Assembly (NCBI RefSeq): GCF_023169885.1
Contig: NZ_AP025516.1
Span: forward strand, 930,001-994,000
Length of the DNA: 64,000 nt
Reading direction: 5' to 3'
Source: Desulfofustis limnaeus
GTDB taxonomy: Bacteria; Desulfobacterota; Desulfobulbia; Desulfobulbales; Desulfocapsaceae
Part shown: positions 18,357-26,226 of the stretch, in pieces
How the letters are laid out: each line of letters starts with the position of its first letter
How positions within the stretch are numbered: position 1 is the stretch's first letter
Position numbers and translations under genes: made by a program
The notes under the pieces: model-generated
What the model saw: the letters and a program-made list of their open reading frames with translations, nothing else
What the model was told of the DNA's origin: nothing
The model's database searches: none

Positions 18357-19151
18357 AACGATCGCGAGCAGTACATCGGAAGCCTTGATGATTGCCGAAA
18401 TTTTTGTGCCAGGGGTCAAGCCGAGCCGTTTGACACTGGCCGAGGTGATGATCGAGGTGACCGTCGCGCCACCGGGCAGATCGACGATCACCTCATCGTT
18501 GACCGCGCCCGGGGTGATCGTTTGAATGGTGCCGATCAGGATGTTGCGGGCGGAGATTTCTTCGGGGTCGATGTCGTGGCCGAGCATCACGTTGGAGGCC
18601 TTGACGATCACCGTCAGCTCCTTGCCCGGGACGAGCTTGAGACGATTCACGGAATTGTCGGTAATGACCGAGCTGATTCGATCACCGCCTTTGAGTACGA
18701 TGTTGACCACGCTGTTGACGACGCCGCGATCGATGGACGTGACTTGGCCGAGCCAGACGTTGCGGGCACTGATCTGCATCTCGATTCTCCTCATGGTTTT
18801 TATGGTTTCCAGAGCATTATCAGGGTCGCCAGCCAGATAGGATCTGAACTGGGCGAAGCTCTGATGCACCTCGCGGATCCGCCGAAGCAGATGCTTCCCT
18901 TCCAGTGTCAAAGAGGTACCGCCGCCGCCACTTCCTCCAGCCTGTTTTTTGAGCAGCGGGAAGGGCAGCAGGTTGTTGATCTGTTCCAGCTTGACCCAGG
19001 CGGATTTGTACTGCAGACCCACATCTCGGGCGGCCCGATTGATGGAGCCGGTTCGATCGAGGGCAGTGAGTAGTTCGATAATCTGGCTGTCCGTCGTCAA
19101 GCCGAGTAATTCGGAAACGAAGACTTCGTTGCCGTGATAATCAGGGCTCAT
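18354..19151 (-). CDS. modE: Molybdate-responsive regulator ModE
   Basis: 265 residues. An N-terminal LysR-like winged-helix domain (about 20-90, with RTGSINRAARDVGLQYKSAW and the glycine-rich wing GGSGGGGTSLT) is followed by two Mop domains (beginning SARNVWLGQV and SARNILIGTI, about 130-195 and 200-265) that bind molybdate. This is full-length ModE architecture. The ATG at 19151 with GGGAG upstream is preferred over upstream ATGs, which would overlap the operator. It likely represses modABC and itself when molybdate is plentiful, through the palindrome at 19174-19198. The stop codon lies in the target duplication of a mobile repeat. Confidence 0.92.
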   Translation of the reverse strand: MSPDYHGNEVFVSELLGLTTDSQIIELLTALDRTGSINRAARDVGLQYKSAWVKLEQINNLLPFPLLKKQAGGSGGGGTSLTLEGKHLLRRIREVHQSFAQFRSYLAGDPDNALETIKTMRRIEMQISARNVWLGQVTSIDRGVVNSVVNIVLKGGDRISSVITDNSVNRLKLVPGKELTVIVKASNVMLGHDIDPEEISARNILIGTIQTITPGAVNDEVIVDLPGGATVTSIITSASVKRLGLTPGTKISAIIKASDVLLAIV

Positions 19152-19173
19152 GGAGACTCCCGGAGGAAAAGGA

Positions 19174-19198
19174 TCGTTATGTCGATACGACATAACGA
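19174..19198. promoter_or_regulatory. Putative ModE operator (perfect palindrome)
   Basis: Arms TCGTTATGTCG and CGACATAACGA, 11 bp each and perfectly complementary, are separated by ATA, 22 bp upstream of the modE start. A further half-site GACATAA follows at about 19197-19203. The outer CGTTAT/ATAACG halves match the known E. coli modA ModE operator, so autoregulation of modE is likely. Confidence 0.75.
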
Positions 19199-19386
19199 CA
19201 TAACCATGTACGTTGGTAAATGACAAGCAGATAATGTGTCAATCGAGTCGCCCGTGCTACGAGAGGACGGTAGACGTTATCGGACAGCGCCGGAGGAGAG
19301 TAGCTGATGGTAGAACGGTTAAGGGATGCTGCTTGACGGTGCTGATGACCTTTTTCTACGGTTTCAACACAAGCGCGATTAAAGAG

Positions 19387-19725
19387 TCAGTTTTGTTCAG
19401 GGGGTGGAGGTGGCGTGACGCTGGGCAACCAGAGAAAGCGGGAAAGATCGACCCGACCGCTACCACTCACTGCAACTCCTTCGGCTTCCAGGAGATGGCG
19501 CTGCAGGAGGTGACTCATCGACCGACGCGGAGGAATGATTCCGTGTCGGTTGACGACGCGGTGCCAGGGAAGCTGCATGGCTTCTGAACTGCCGGCGAGC
19601 AACCGGGCGATCTGCCGGGCAGCGCGGTGATCTCCGGCCGCTGTGCCGATCAGGCCATAGGTGGTAACGCGGCCGAAGGGTATGGCGCGAATGAGATCGA
19701 TTGCTCTTCTGGTAAAGGGGGTCAT
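19387..19725 (-). CDS. Alkyltransferase-like (ATL) DNA-binding protein
   Basis: 112 residues, the size of the C-terminal domain of O6-alkylguanine-DNA alkyltransferases. The active-site motif PCHRV is replaced by PWHRVVN (about residues 53-59): tryptophan in place of the acceptor cysteine, as in Atl1/ATL proteins. These bind O6-alkylguanine without repairing it and hand it to nucleotide excision repair. The helix-turn-helix part (GRVTTYGLIGTAAG) and the arginine-finger region are present. It is monocistronic between modE and a MITE-like repeat. Confidence 0.88.
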   Translation of the reverse strand: MTPFTRRAIDLIRAIPFGRVTTYGLIGTAAGDHRAARQIARLLAGSSEAMQLPWHRVVNRHGIIPPRRSMSHLLQRHLLEAEGVAVSGSGRVDLSRFLWLPSVTPPPPPEQN

Positions 19726-19866
19726 GAAGATGTCAGAGGGAAAAATGCCTGATGTGTCCCATGAGAAAATTTGATGACAGCAAGAGTTCGTTATGGACAG
19801 AAGTCTCCCATGTCGTGTAGATACAAACTTTTGCGGTAGGCTCCAGCGAGCTAGACATGAACCTAT

Positions 19867-20010
19867 TGGGAACCTTGAAAAAGTGCCATTTCGTCCAATT
19901 TCATTGTTGCGTAATCGAGTTTTATCCTCGGAATATCACGTATATGCCTGCGGTTACATTCTCTTGTGCGCCTTGATCTTCAACGAAATTTCGAATTTTT
20001 CAAGGCCCTC
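19867..20010 (+). repeat. MITE-like element copy 2, upstream of citrate synthase
   Basis: About 144 bp, starting GGGAACCTTGAAAAA and ending in TTTTTCAAGG plus a C/T-rich tail. The flanks are TATT on the left and TATC on the right, a near-perfect 4-bp duplication. It lies 55 bp before the citrate synthase start in the same direction, so it may supply or displace promoter sequence. Confidence 0.83.
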
Positions 20011-20065
20011 TATCCTACCGCGTTTTTCATGATTGTTCAGCACTGATTGAGGACACGGAAGACGT

Positions 20066-21217
20066 ATGAAGTCGACAGACGAGCAGAAAGTGGTGGAGAC
20101 CGGCGCCGGACTTGAAGATATCGTCGCCTGCAATTCGGAGATTTGCTTCATCGACGGCAAGAACGGCCGTCTCCTCTATCGAGGTTACGATGTGCTGGAG
20201 TTGGCGGAGAAGAGCACGTTCGAGGAAGTGGCCTACCTGCTCTGGTACGGCTGTCTGCCGCGTGTTACCGAGTTCAAGGCCTTTCTTGACGGGTTCACCG
20301 GGTCCATGAAGCTGCCGGTGGAGACGACCATGATCCTGCGCATGTTTCCCAAGGCGGCGACACCGATGGAGGTCATTCGAACCGCCGTCTCCTCGCTCGG
20401 TCATTGGGATCCGGACAGCGGCAATACCGGGCTTGATGCCTGCCTGCGCAAGGCGCAGCGCCTGACCTTGCGCATCCCCCTGCTGGTCGCCGCCCACCAG
20501 CGTCTGCGGGAAGGTCTCGAGCCGATCAAGCCGGTTCCAGGCCACGGTGTCGCCTTCAACTTCCTCTACACCCTGCAGGGGAAGGAGCCGGATCCGCTGG
20601 TGGAACGGGCCTTCGATGTGGCGCTGATCCTGCATGCCGATCATGAGCTGAACGCCTCGACCTTTGCCGCCCGGGTCACCGCGGCGACCATGGCCGATAT
20701 CTATTCATCGGTCACCTCGGCCATCGGCACCTTGAAGGGCCCGCTGCACGGCGGCGCCAACATGGAGGTGATGCAACTCATCGACGAGATCGGCAGCCCG
20801 CAGCGGGCCGAGAAGACCATTTTGGAAAAGCTGGCCAACAAGGTCAAGATCCCCGGCTTCGGCCACCGGGTCTACCGCTGCGAAGACCCGCGGGTCAGTG
20901 TCTTGCGCAACTACGCCCGGACCGTCACCACCCATACCGGACGTTCCATCTACTTCCAGATTACCCAGGAGATCGAGCGGGTGGTACTGGAACAGACCAG
21001 GGTCTTTCCCAACGTCGACCTCTACACCGCATCGCTGTATACCGCCATGGGGCTGCCGCGCGAACTGTTCACCCCGATTTTCGCCATCAGCAGGGTGGTC
21101 GGTTGGACCTCTCACATCCTCGAGCAATGGAGCAACAATCGGTTGATCAGACCGCGGGCAGAATATGTCGGTCCGGCCGATCGTCACTACGTGCCCATCG
21201 AGGAGCGGTCCCGGTAG
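20066..21217 (+). CDS. gltA: Citrate synthase
   Basis: 383 residues, the length of the shorter dimeric (Gram-positive/archaeal-like) citrate synthases. Catalytic elements are visible: the histidine in ALILHADHELNASTF (about residue 190), GPLHGGANMEVM, the second histidine in PGFGHRVYR (about 270) and the aspartate in FPNVDLYTASLY (about 320). It condenses oxaloacetate and acetyl-CoA, though methylcitrate synthase activity cannot be excluded from sequence alone. GGAAG lies 6-8 nt before the ATG. The 3' end overlaps the convergent DUF2784 gene by 31 bp. A MITE-like element lies just upstream. Confidence 0.93.
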   Translation: MKSTDEQKVVETGAGLEDIVACNSEICFIDGKNGRLLYRGYDVLELAEKSTFEEVAYLLWYGCLPRVTEFKAFLDGFTGSMKLPVETTMILRMFPKAATPMEVIRTAVSSLGHWDPDSGNTGLDACLRKAQRLTLRIPLLVAAHQRLREGLEPIKPVPGHGVAFNFLYTLQGKEPDPLVERAFDVALILHADHELNASTFAARVTAATMADIYSSVTSAIGTLKGPLHGGANMEVMQLIDEIGSPQRAEKTILEKLANKVKIPGFGHRVYRCEDPRVSVLRNYARTVTTHTGRSIYFQITQEIERVVLEQTRVFPNVDLYTASLYTAMGLPRELFTPIFAISRVVGWTSHILEQWSNNRLIRPRAEYVGPADRHYVPIEERSR

Positions 21218-21567
21218 CGATAGATGAGTACCCCGTAAATGATGAGATTGATGAGGATCAGCGCCCCGGCCAGCAGAAACTGTATCTCCCGGGTGAGGCC
21301 GCTCGGATAGATGATGCTCAGCAGCCAGTGCTCGATGAACCCGCCGCTGTAGCCGGCCTCGCCGGCGGCGCGGCGGAGGTGCTTTTCCAAACCGGTGAGG
21401 GGGCAGGCCCCGCCGCTGATTTCGATAAAGACACCCCAGGCTGCCGCCGGCAGGTGGAGCAGGATCACCCAGCGATAGCGAAAAGCCGCCAGCGCCCCGA
21501 GGGTGACAAAGAGGATAAACCCCACGTGGGCGACCAGTACCGCATCGGCGGCAAAACGAGTGACCAT
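21187..21567 (-). CDS. DUF2784 family membrane protein
   Basis: 126 residues with four predicted membrane helices. The family pattern AVLVAHVGFILFV at the N-terminus, the central GGACPLTGLEKHLR segment and SGGFIEHWL are all present, a good match to the DUF2784 family of unknown function. The gene is convergent with citrate synthase and overlaps its 3' end by 31 bp. No functional partner is evident from context. Confidence 0.85.
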   Translation of the reverse strand: MVTRFAADAVLVAHVGFILFVTLGALAAFRYRWVILLHLPAAAWGVFIEISGGACPLTGLEKHLRRAAGEAGYSGGFIEHWLLSIIYPSGLTREIQFLLAGALILINLIIYGVLIYRYRDRSSMGT

Positions 21568-21608
21568 CGGTTATCTCCGTCTGATCCCTTGACCGGGCAA
21601 CCGTCTGC

Positions 21609-22544
21609 TCACGGTTGCGCCTGAACCGGGCGGGATGGGGCGGGGTTCACTTCGACAGTTACATGGGCCAGCATGTCGAACGAACGCAGGAGCTGTTTGT
21701 AGTGTTCGGCCGGCTGCGGGTGGTCGCTGACTACGGCGATGATCGCTGCATAATGGTTGGCCCCCACGCGCCAGACATGGATATCGGTGACACGACTGTC
21801 CGGGTCTTTCTCAATGGCTTTGACGATTGCCTGTTGGGATGGTTGCGCAATACTGGCATCAAGCAAGATCGGGCTGGTCTGTTTGAGCAGGCCATAGGAC
21901 CAGCGGGTGATAATCACGGCTCCGACAATGCCCATCATCGGGTCCAGCCAATACCAACCCAGATATTTGCCCGAGACCAGGGCGACGATGGCCAGCAGGG
22001 AGGTCAAGGCGTCGGCCAGGACGTGAAAATAGGCGGCCTTCAGGTTGTGGTCGTGATCGTGGCCGTGATCGTGACGGTGGTCATGGTCGTGCCCTTCCTT
22101 GAGCAGGATGGCACTGATAATGTTGACCACCAGCCCGATGACGGCGACGACGATCGCCTCGTTGAAATGAATGGCTCGGGGATCGATGATTCGTTGTGCC
22201 GATTCCACCAGCATTACCAGGGCGACGACGGCCAAGGCGACGGCGCTGGCAAAACCACCGAGCACGTTGACCTTGCCGGTGCCGAAAGAAAAGGCTGGGT
22301 TGTCCGAGTGCTTTCGCGCGTAGTGGTAGGCGAAGATGGTGATAAAAAAGGCGGCCACATGGGTGGCCATGTGCCAGCCGTCGGCCAGCAGAGCCATCGA
22401 ACCGTAGGCGCTGCCGGCGACAATCTCGGCCACCATGGTGCAGGCGGTTAACAAAAGGACATAGCGGGTGCGCCTTTCGCCGGTCTCGTTGTGTATCGAA
22501 AAATCATGGCCGTGTTGCCATTGTTTCATTGAGTCATGGACCAT
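21609..22544 (-). CDS. Cation diffusion facilitator, DmeF-like (Co2+/Ni2+/Zn2+ efflux)
   Basis: 311 residues (or 306 if the ATG at 22529, MKQWQHGHDF, is used). Six membrane segments carry the CDF metal site in LLADGWHMATH (TM2) and HVLADALTSLLAI (TM5). A histidine-rich loop with alternating HD repeats (about residues 150-165) is typical of CDF metal sensing. The N-terminal WQHGHDF..HNETGERRTR pattern is the DmeF subfamily signature. It exports divalent metal in exchange for protons. It has its own transcription unit between DUF2784 and corA. Confidence 0.9.
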   Translation of the reverse strand: MVHDSMKQWQHGHDFSIHNETGERRTRYVLLLTACTMVAEIVAGSAYGSMALLADGWHMATHVAAFFITIFAYHYARKHSDNPAFSFGTGKVNVLGGFASAVALAVVALVMLVESAQRIIDPRAIHFNEAIVVAVIGLVVNIISAILLKEGHDHDHRHDHGHDHDHNLKAAYFHVLADALTSLLAIVALVSGKYLGWYWLDPMMGIVGAVIITRWSYGLLKQTSPILLDASIAQPSQQAIVKAIEKDPDSRVTDIHVWRVGANHYAAIIAVVSDHPQPAEHYKQLLRSFDMLAHVTVEVNPAPSRPVQAQP

Positions 22545-22624
22545 TGTTGTTGGTGCGTCAGTAGTACCCGGTTGTTGGCCGGACGGCGGCCTGCTTCACT
22601 ATCTCCTGGTCGTACTTAATTCCT

Positions 22625-23713
22625 TTACAGCCATTTCCTTCGTCTGAAATAAAGAAGCAGGCCGAGACCGACCGCCAGCATGACCACCCAGATGAGAAAA
22701 TAACCCCAGCGCCAGTGCAATTCCGGCATGTGCTCGAAGTTCATGCCGTAGACGCCGGCGATGAAGGTCAGCGGAATGAAGACGGTGGCGATGACCGTCA
22801 ACACTTTCATGATCTCGTTCATTCGGTTGCTCATGCTGGACAGATAGGTGTCGTGCATGCCGGCAAGCAGGTCGCGATAGGTGTCGACCATCTCGATGAT
22901 CTGAAACGTATGATCATAGAGATCGCGCCAGTAGATCCGGGTCTCCGGGCGGATCATCGGCAGTTCCCGCTTTTCCAGGGCGCCGATCTCCTCGCGCAGC
23001 GGCCAGACCGCTTTGCGCAGGTTGACGATGTCTCGTTTCATGCGGTGAATAGTCTGGATATCTTCGGCCATCGGCGCTGACAGGAGCCGTTCGTCGATAT
23101 CCTCGATGCGTTCGCCGATGCGGTCCACAGCCAGAAAATAATGATCGATCACGGCATCCATCAGGCTGTAGGCGAGGTAGTCGGAGCGCATGGAGCGGAT
23201 GCGTCCTTTGGCGGAGCGCAACCGTTGCCGTACCGCATTGAACACGTCCCCGGCGTCCTCGAGAAACGAGATGACGAATTTGGGTCCGAGGATTAGGCTG
23301 ACGTGTTCGGTATCGATGCCCCGCGTCGTTTCGTTCCAGTCTATCATCTTCAGGACGATGAAGACATAGCCGGGAAACTCCTCGATCTTCAGGCGCTGCG
23401 ACGTGTTGACGATATCCTCGAGGGTGAGCGGGTGCAAGGCAAAACAGCCGCCCAGCGCCTTGATCGCATCAATGTCATGGACTCCGTTGACGTTGATCCA
23501 GGTGACCCCGGCATCCTTCCCGGCTAATTCGCGACACCGGTCGACGGTGACATCACTGAGTTCGGTGATCGATGTCTCGTCGTAGGCGATGACATCGATG
23601 GTGGTACGTTCCTGCTTTTGCTCGCCGATAAAGACCATAGTTCCCGGCGACATGCCGGTTTTCAGGCCGGTGGAGCGCGGGGATCGGTTTCGCTTTCTGG
23701 TGGATTTGCTCAT
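22625..23713 (-). CDS. corA: Magnesium/cobalt transporter CorA
   Basis: 362 residues. A long cytoplasmic alpha/beta domain and stalk precede two C-terminal membrane helices with the selectivity motif YGMNFEHMPEL (about residues 320-330), so it is a CorA-type Mg2+/Co2+ channel. The start is assigned at MSKSTRKR (23713). The frame stays open to 23815, but those codons read through the MITE-like element and are not CorA sequence. The element directly abuts the upstream region and may now carry the corA promoter. The ribosome site is weak. Confidence 0.91.
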   Translation of the reverse strand: MSKSTRKRNRSPRSTGLKTGMSPGTMVFIGEQKQERTTIDVIAYDETSITELSDVTVDRCRELAGKDAGVTWINVNGVHDIDAIKALGGCFALHPLTLEDIVNTSQRLKIEEFPGYVFIVLKMIDWNETTRGIDTEHVSLILGPKFVISFLEDAGDVFNAVRQRLRSAKGRIRSMRSDYLAYSLMDAVIDHYFLAVDRIGERIEDIDERLLSAPMAEDIQTIHRMKRDIVNLRKAVWPLREEIGALEKRELPMIRPETRIYWRDLYDHTFQIIEMVDTYRDLLAGMHDTYLSSMSNRMNEIMKVLTVIATVFIPLTFIAGVYGMNFEHMPELHWRWGYFLIWVVMLAVGLGLLLYFRRRKWL

Positions 23714-23752
23714 GAACGCTCGTCGGGGCAAAGGCGGTGTGGGGCTTCTCCT

Positions 23753-23895
23753 GGGGAGCTTGAAAAATTCGAAATTTCGTTCAAGGTTGAGGCGAGCACG
23801 AACATTATACCACAAGCATATACATGATATTGGCAGGATAAAATGTGATTGCGCAACGATGAGATTGGGCGAAATGGCACTTTTTCAAGGTTCCC
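23753..23895 (-). repeat. MITE-like element copy 3, directly upstream of corA
   Basis: 143 bp in inverted orientation relative to copy 1: minus-strand start GGGAACCTTGAAAAA, end GCTTGAAAAATTCG in reverse complement. No clear target duplication remains (TCCT and TATT flanks). It ends 39 bp before the corA ATG. Confidence 0.83.
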
Positions 23896-23964
23896 TATTG
23901 TCGTAAGATAAAGCAACGGGCCGTCATTGCAACGGAGAAACCGACTCGCCGCCGGCAGATATGC

Positions 23965-25656
23965 TCAGTATCCCGTCATTGCTGGGAGAGGCGGTCGGAA
24001 GGTGCCGTCCAGGCTGTGATACCAGTTGAAAAACTCATCCGCGGACAAGGGGCGGGAGACGAGGTAGCCTTGTGCCAAATCACAGCCGATGTCGCGGAGG
24101 AAATGGTACACGGTAGCGTTCTCTACCCCTTCCGCCAACGCCTTGATCCCCATGTTGTGGGCCAAGGTTACCGCTGCCTCGACGATGGAAACTGCCCCTT
24201 TGTCCGCCGGGCACCGGCGGACAAAGGATTGATCAATTTTGATCAGGGAGATGGGAAGTCGATGCAGGTACTGCAGCGATGAATAGCCGGTGCCGAAGTC
24301 GTCGATGGAGATGATGATTTGGAGTTGGGTCATACGGTTCAACTCCTCGATGGTGCGTTCCATGTCGGTCATCAAGGCCCCTTCAGTGATCTCGAGTTCC
24401 AGGAGGGTCCCGTCTATGGTGTATCGCTCGAGCATGGCGGCGAGTTGGTCGGCGAATCCCGGGTGCAACAGGTTGCGGGTGGAAATGTTGACCGCCACCG
24501 GGAGTTCGAGGCCGGCTCGCTGCCAGGACGACACTTGTTTGGCTGCCTGTTCCAGGGAGAAATCGGTGACCACTTGAATCAGGGTGCTCTGTTCGATCCT
24601 CGGAATGAACGCCTCGGGCGGGAGCGGGCCGAGGGTCGGGTGATTCCAGCGGAGTAGGGCTTCGGCACCGTAGATGAGGCCGGTGGCGAGGGTAACCTTC
24701 GGCTGATAATCAAGGCTGAGCTGGTTGCCTTCAATCGCTTTTTGCAGGCTTCCAAGAACCGCCAGGTTCTCCTCGGTGCTGCGGATGATGTCGGGGTGGT
24801 AGTCGGCATAGTCGAGGGCGGACTTTTCCGCGACGGTCAGGGCTGCCTCGGCACGCTGCAGGTACACGTATGGTTCTTCATCGACTGCGGCGAAGCTGAC
24901 CGAACCCATGCGGGAATCGATATGGATGGGAATGTTGTTGAGCAGGATCGGCTCCCGGGAGAGTTGGACCAGCGTCGTGAGCAACTCTTCGCTCTGCACT
25001 TCTTCAACGGGAAGGAGGAGGCAGAGATGAGTCGTCTCGGTCCGGTAGACGTCGCTGCGACCCTGGTCCAGTTCGAGAAAACGATCGGCCAGTTGTCGGA
25101 TGGTCTCCCTGATCACGGAAAAACCGAGGGCCGCTTTCAATTCCATCATGTTTTCCACGGCAACCACGACCAGCAGGTGGGGTTGGTGCTGCCGAGTTTC
25201 GGCCAACTCGGTCAACCGGTCGAACAAGGCACTGCGGTTGGGCAGATGCGTGGACTGGTCGTGCCGCGACACCCATTTCAGATGCTCGATGTAGGCCCGG
25301 GCCCGGTCGCTGGCGAAACCGCTGAGCAGTCCGACCATGGAGAAGAAAGCGGTTCGGTAGAGCCAGTTGGCGGTATTTTGCATCTCGCCGGTGGTGACGT
25401 CGATGGGCATCAGCGGCCCCAGGGTAAAGCCGCCGAGCAGGCCGATCGCAAGACCGCCCCTCAGTCCGAAGACGATACCGGCCAGCATGATCGGCAGGTA
25501 CATGGAATGGGAGTAAACGAACTTGATGCCGCCGGTGAGATAGACAATCGCATAGACTAGAGCGACCATCAGCACGAACAACGGCGCCAGCGCCATCCGG
25601 ATGGCGCGCAGGTGCCGGTCGGCCCATTCGATCACGTAGATGGTGTTGATCTGCAC
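23965..25656 (-). CDS. Membrane GGDEF(degenerate)-EAL protein, likely c-di-GMP phosphodiesterase
   Basis: 563 residues from a GTG at 25656, preceded by GGGAG. The N-terminal about 115 residues contain three or four membrane helices. The next domain is GGDEF-like, but the signature is lost (TETTHL near residue 205 where GGDEF is expected), so cyclase activity is unlikely. The EAL domain is intact: YQPK, GAEALLRW (about 331), LELEITEGALM, the loop DDFGTGYSS, KIDQSFV, EGVE and AQGYLVSRP. It therefore probably hydrolyses c-di-GMP, with the GGDEF relic possibly sensing GTP. It lies 41 bp downstream of the usp gene. A long perfect hairpin lies within the gene at 24197-24227. Confidence 0.9.
   Translation of the reverse strand: MQINTIYVIEWADRHLRAIRMALAPLFVLMVALVYAIVYLTGGIKFVYSHSMYLPIMLAGIVFGLRGGLAIGLLGGFTLGPLMPIDVTTGEMQNTANWLYRTAFFSMVGLLSGFASDRARAYIEHLKWVSRHDQSTHLPNRSALFDRLTELAETRQHQPHLLVVVAVENMMELKAALGFSVIRETIRQLADRFLELDQGRSDVYRTETTHLCLLLPVEEVQSEELLTTLVQLSREPILLNNIPIHIDSRMGSVSFAAVDEEPYVYLQRAEAALTVAEKSALDYADYHPDIIRSTEENLAVLGSLQKAIEGNQLSLDYQPKVTLATGLIYGAEALLRWNHPTLGPLPPEAFIPRIEQSTLIQVVTDFSLEQAAKQVSSWQRAGLELPVAVNISTRNLLHPGFADQLAAMLERYTIDGTLLELEITEGALMTDMERTIEELNRMTQLQIIISIDDFGTGYSSLQYLHRLPISLIKIDQSFVRRCPADKGAVSIVEAAVTLAHNMGIKALAEGVENATVYHFLRDIGCDLAQGYLVSRPLSADEFFNWYHSLDGTFRPPLPAMTGY
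24197..24227. repeat. Perfect 14-bp inverted repeat inside the EAL-protein gene
   Basis: Arms CCTTTGTCCGCCGG and CCGGCGGACAAAGG are separated by GCA. The region encodes SFVRRCPADKG after the EAL KIDQ motif. Such a strong stem within a coding region is unusual and could affect transcription or folding of the mRNA. Confidence 0.8.
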
Positions 25657-25697
25657 CGCTCTCTCCCTGGTTTTCCGGTCGGCGGGCCGCCCCCTTC

Positions 25698-26192
25698 TCA
25701 AGCCACTACCCAGACCGTGCAGTTTTTGGCATGGTGGATGATTTTATTGGAGACCGAGCCGAAGAGAAATTCCTCGGCCTTGGACACGCCACGCCGACCC
25801 ACGACCACGGTGCCGAATTCCTCTTCCTTGAGCACAGCCAGGATTTCCTGGGCAATGGAGGTGCCGAAGCTGCATCGGGTTGCCGACCGGTCGGCGAACG
25901 GCGACGAGCAGCTGACCACGTAGCGTTCGCTGATGGCGGTGTCGGCGATACCTTTGGTGACCAGCAGGGTCCGCGCTTGGAGGAGAAAACGGTGCAGTTC
26001 GTCCCGATGTTCGGTGCACCGCGTTTTCCAGGAAGCCTCGTCGGGAAAGAGGTCGCGATCGGGAAAACGCTCGATACAGAGCAGCATGATCTGAACACCC
26101 GGCGCCCCGGCCATCATATCGCCGACATAGCTCACCGCCCGGGAGGCGTTCTCCGATCCGTCCACAGCGATCAGTATCTTCTTGAAATCCAT
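25698..26192 (-). CDS. Universal stress protein (UspA family)
   Basis: 164 residues, single Usp domain. The N-terminal strand with the ATP-contacting aspartate (ILIAVDGSENA) and the C-terminal nucleotide motif G-x2-G-x9-GS (VGRRGVSKAEEFLFGSVS, about 130-147) are complete, so it is an ATP-binding type Usp. There is a long insert with two cysteines in the middle (VVSCSSPF). It precedes the EAL-protein gene in the same direction. The role in stress is inferred from family only. Confidence 0.9.
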   Translation of the reverse strand: MDFKKILIAVDGSENASRAVSYVGDMMAGAPGVQIMLLCIERFPDRDLFPDEASWKTRCTEHRDELHRFLLQARTLLVTKGIADTAISERYVVSCSSPFADRSATRCSFGTSIAQEILAVLKEEEFGTVVVGRRGVSKAEEFLFGSVSNKIIHHAKNCTVWVVA

Positions 26193-26226
26193 GACCCCCT
26201 CTCGATTATCGTGGTCGCCTGAGAGA

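Noticed and set aside
22020-22100. Short tandem-looking GTGATC/GTGGTC repeats
   Set aside because: They encode the His/Asp-rich loop of the CDF transporter and are a coding feature rather than a DNA repeat element.
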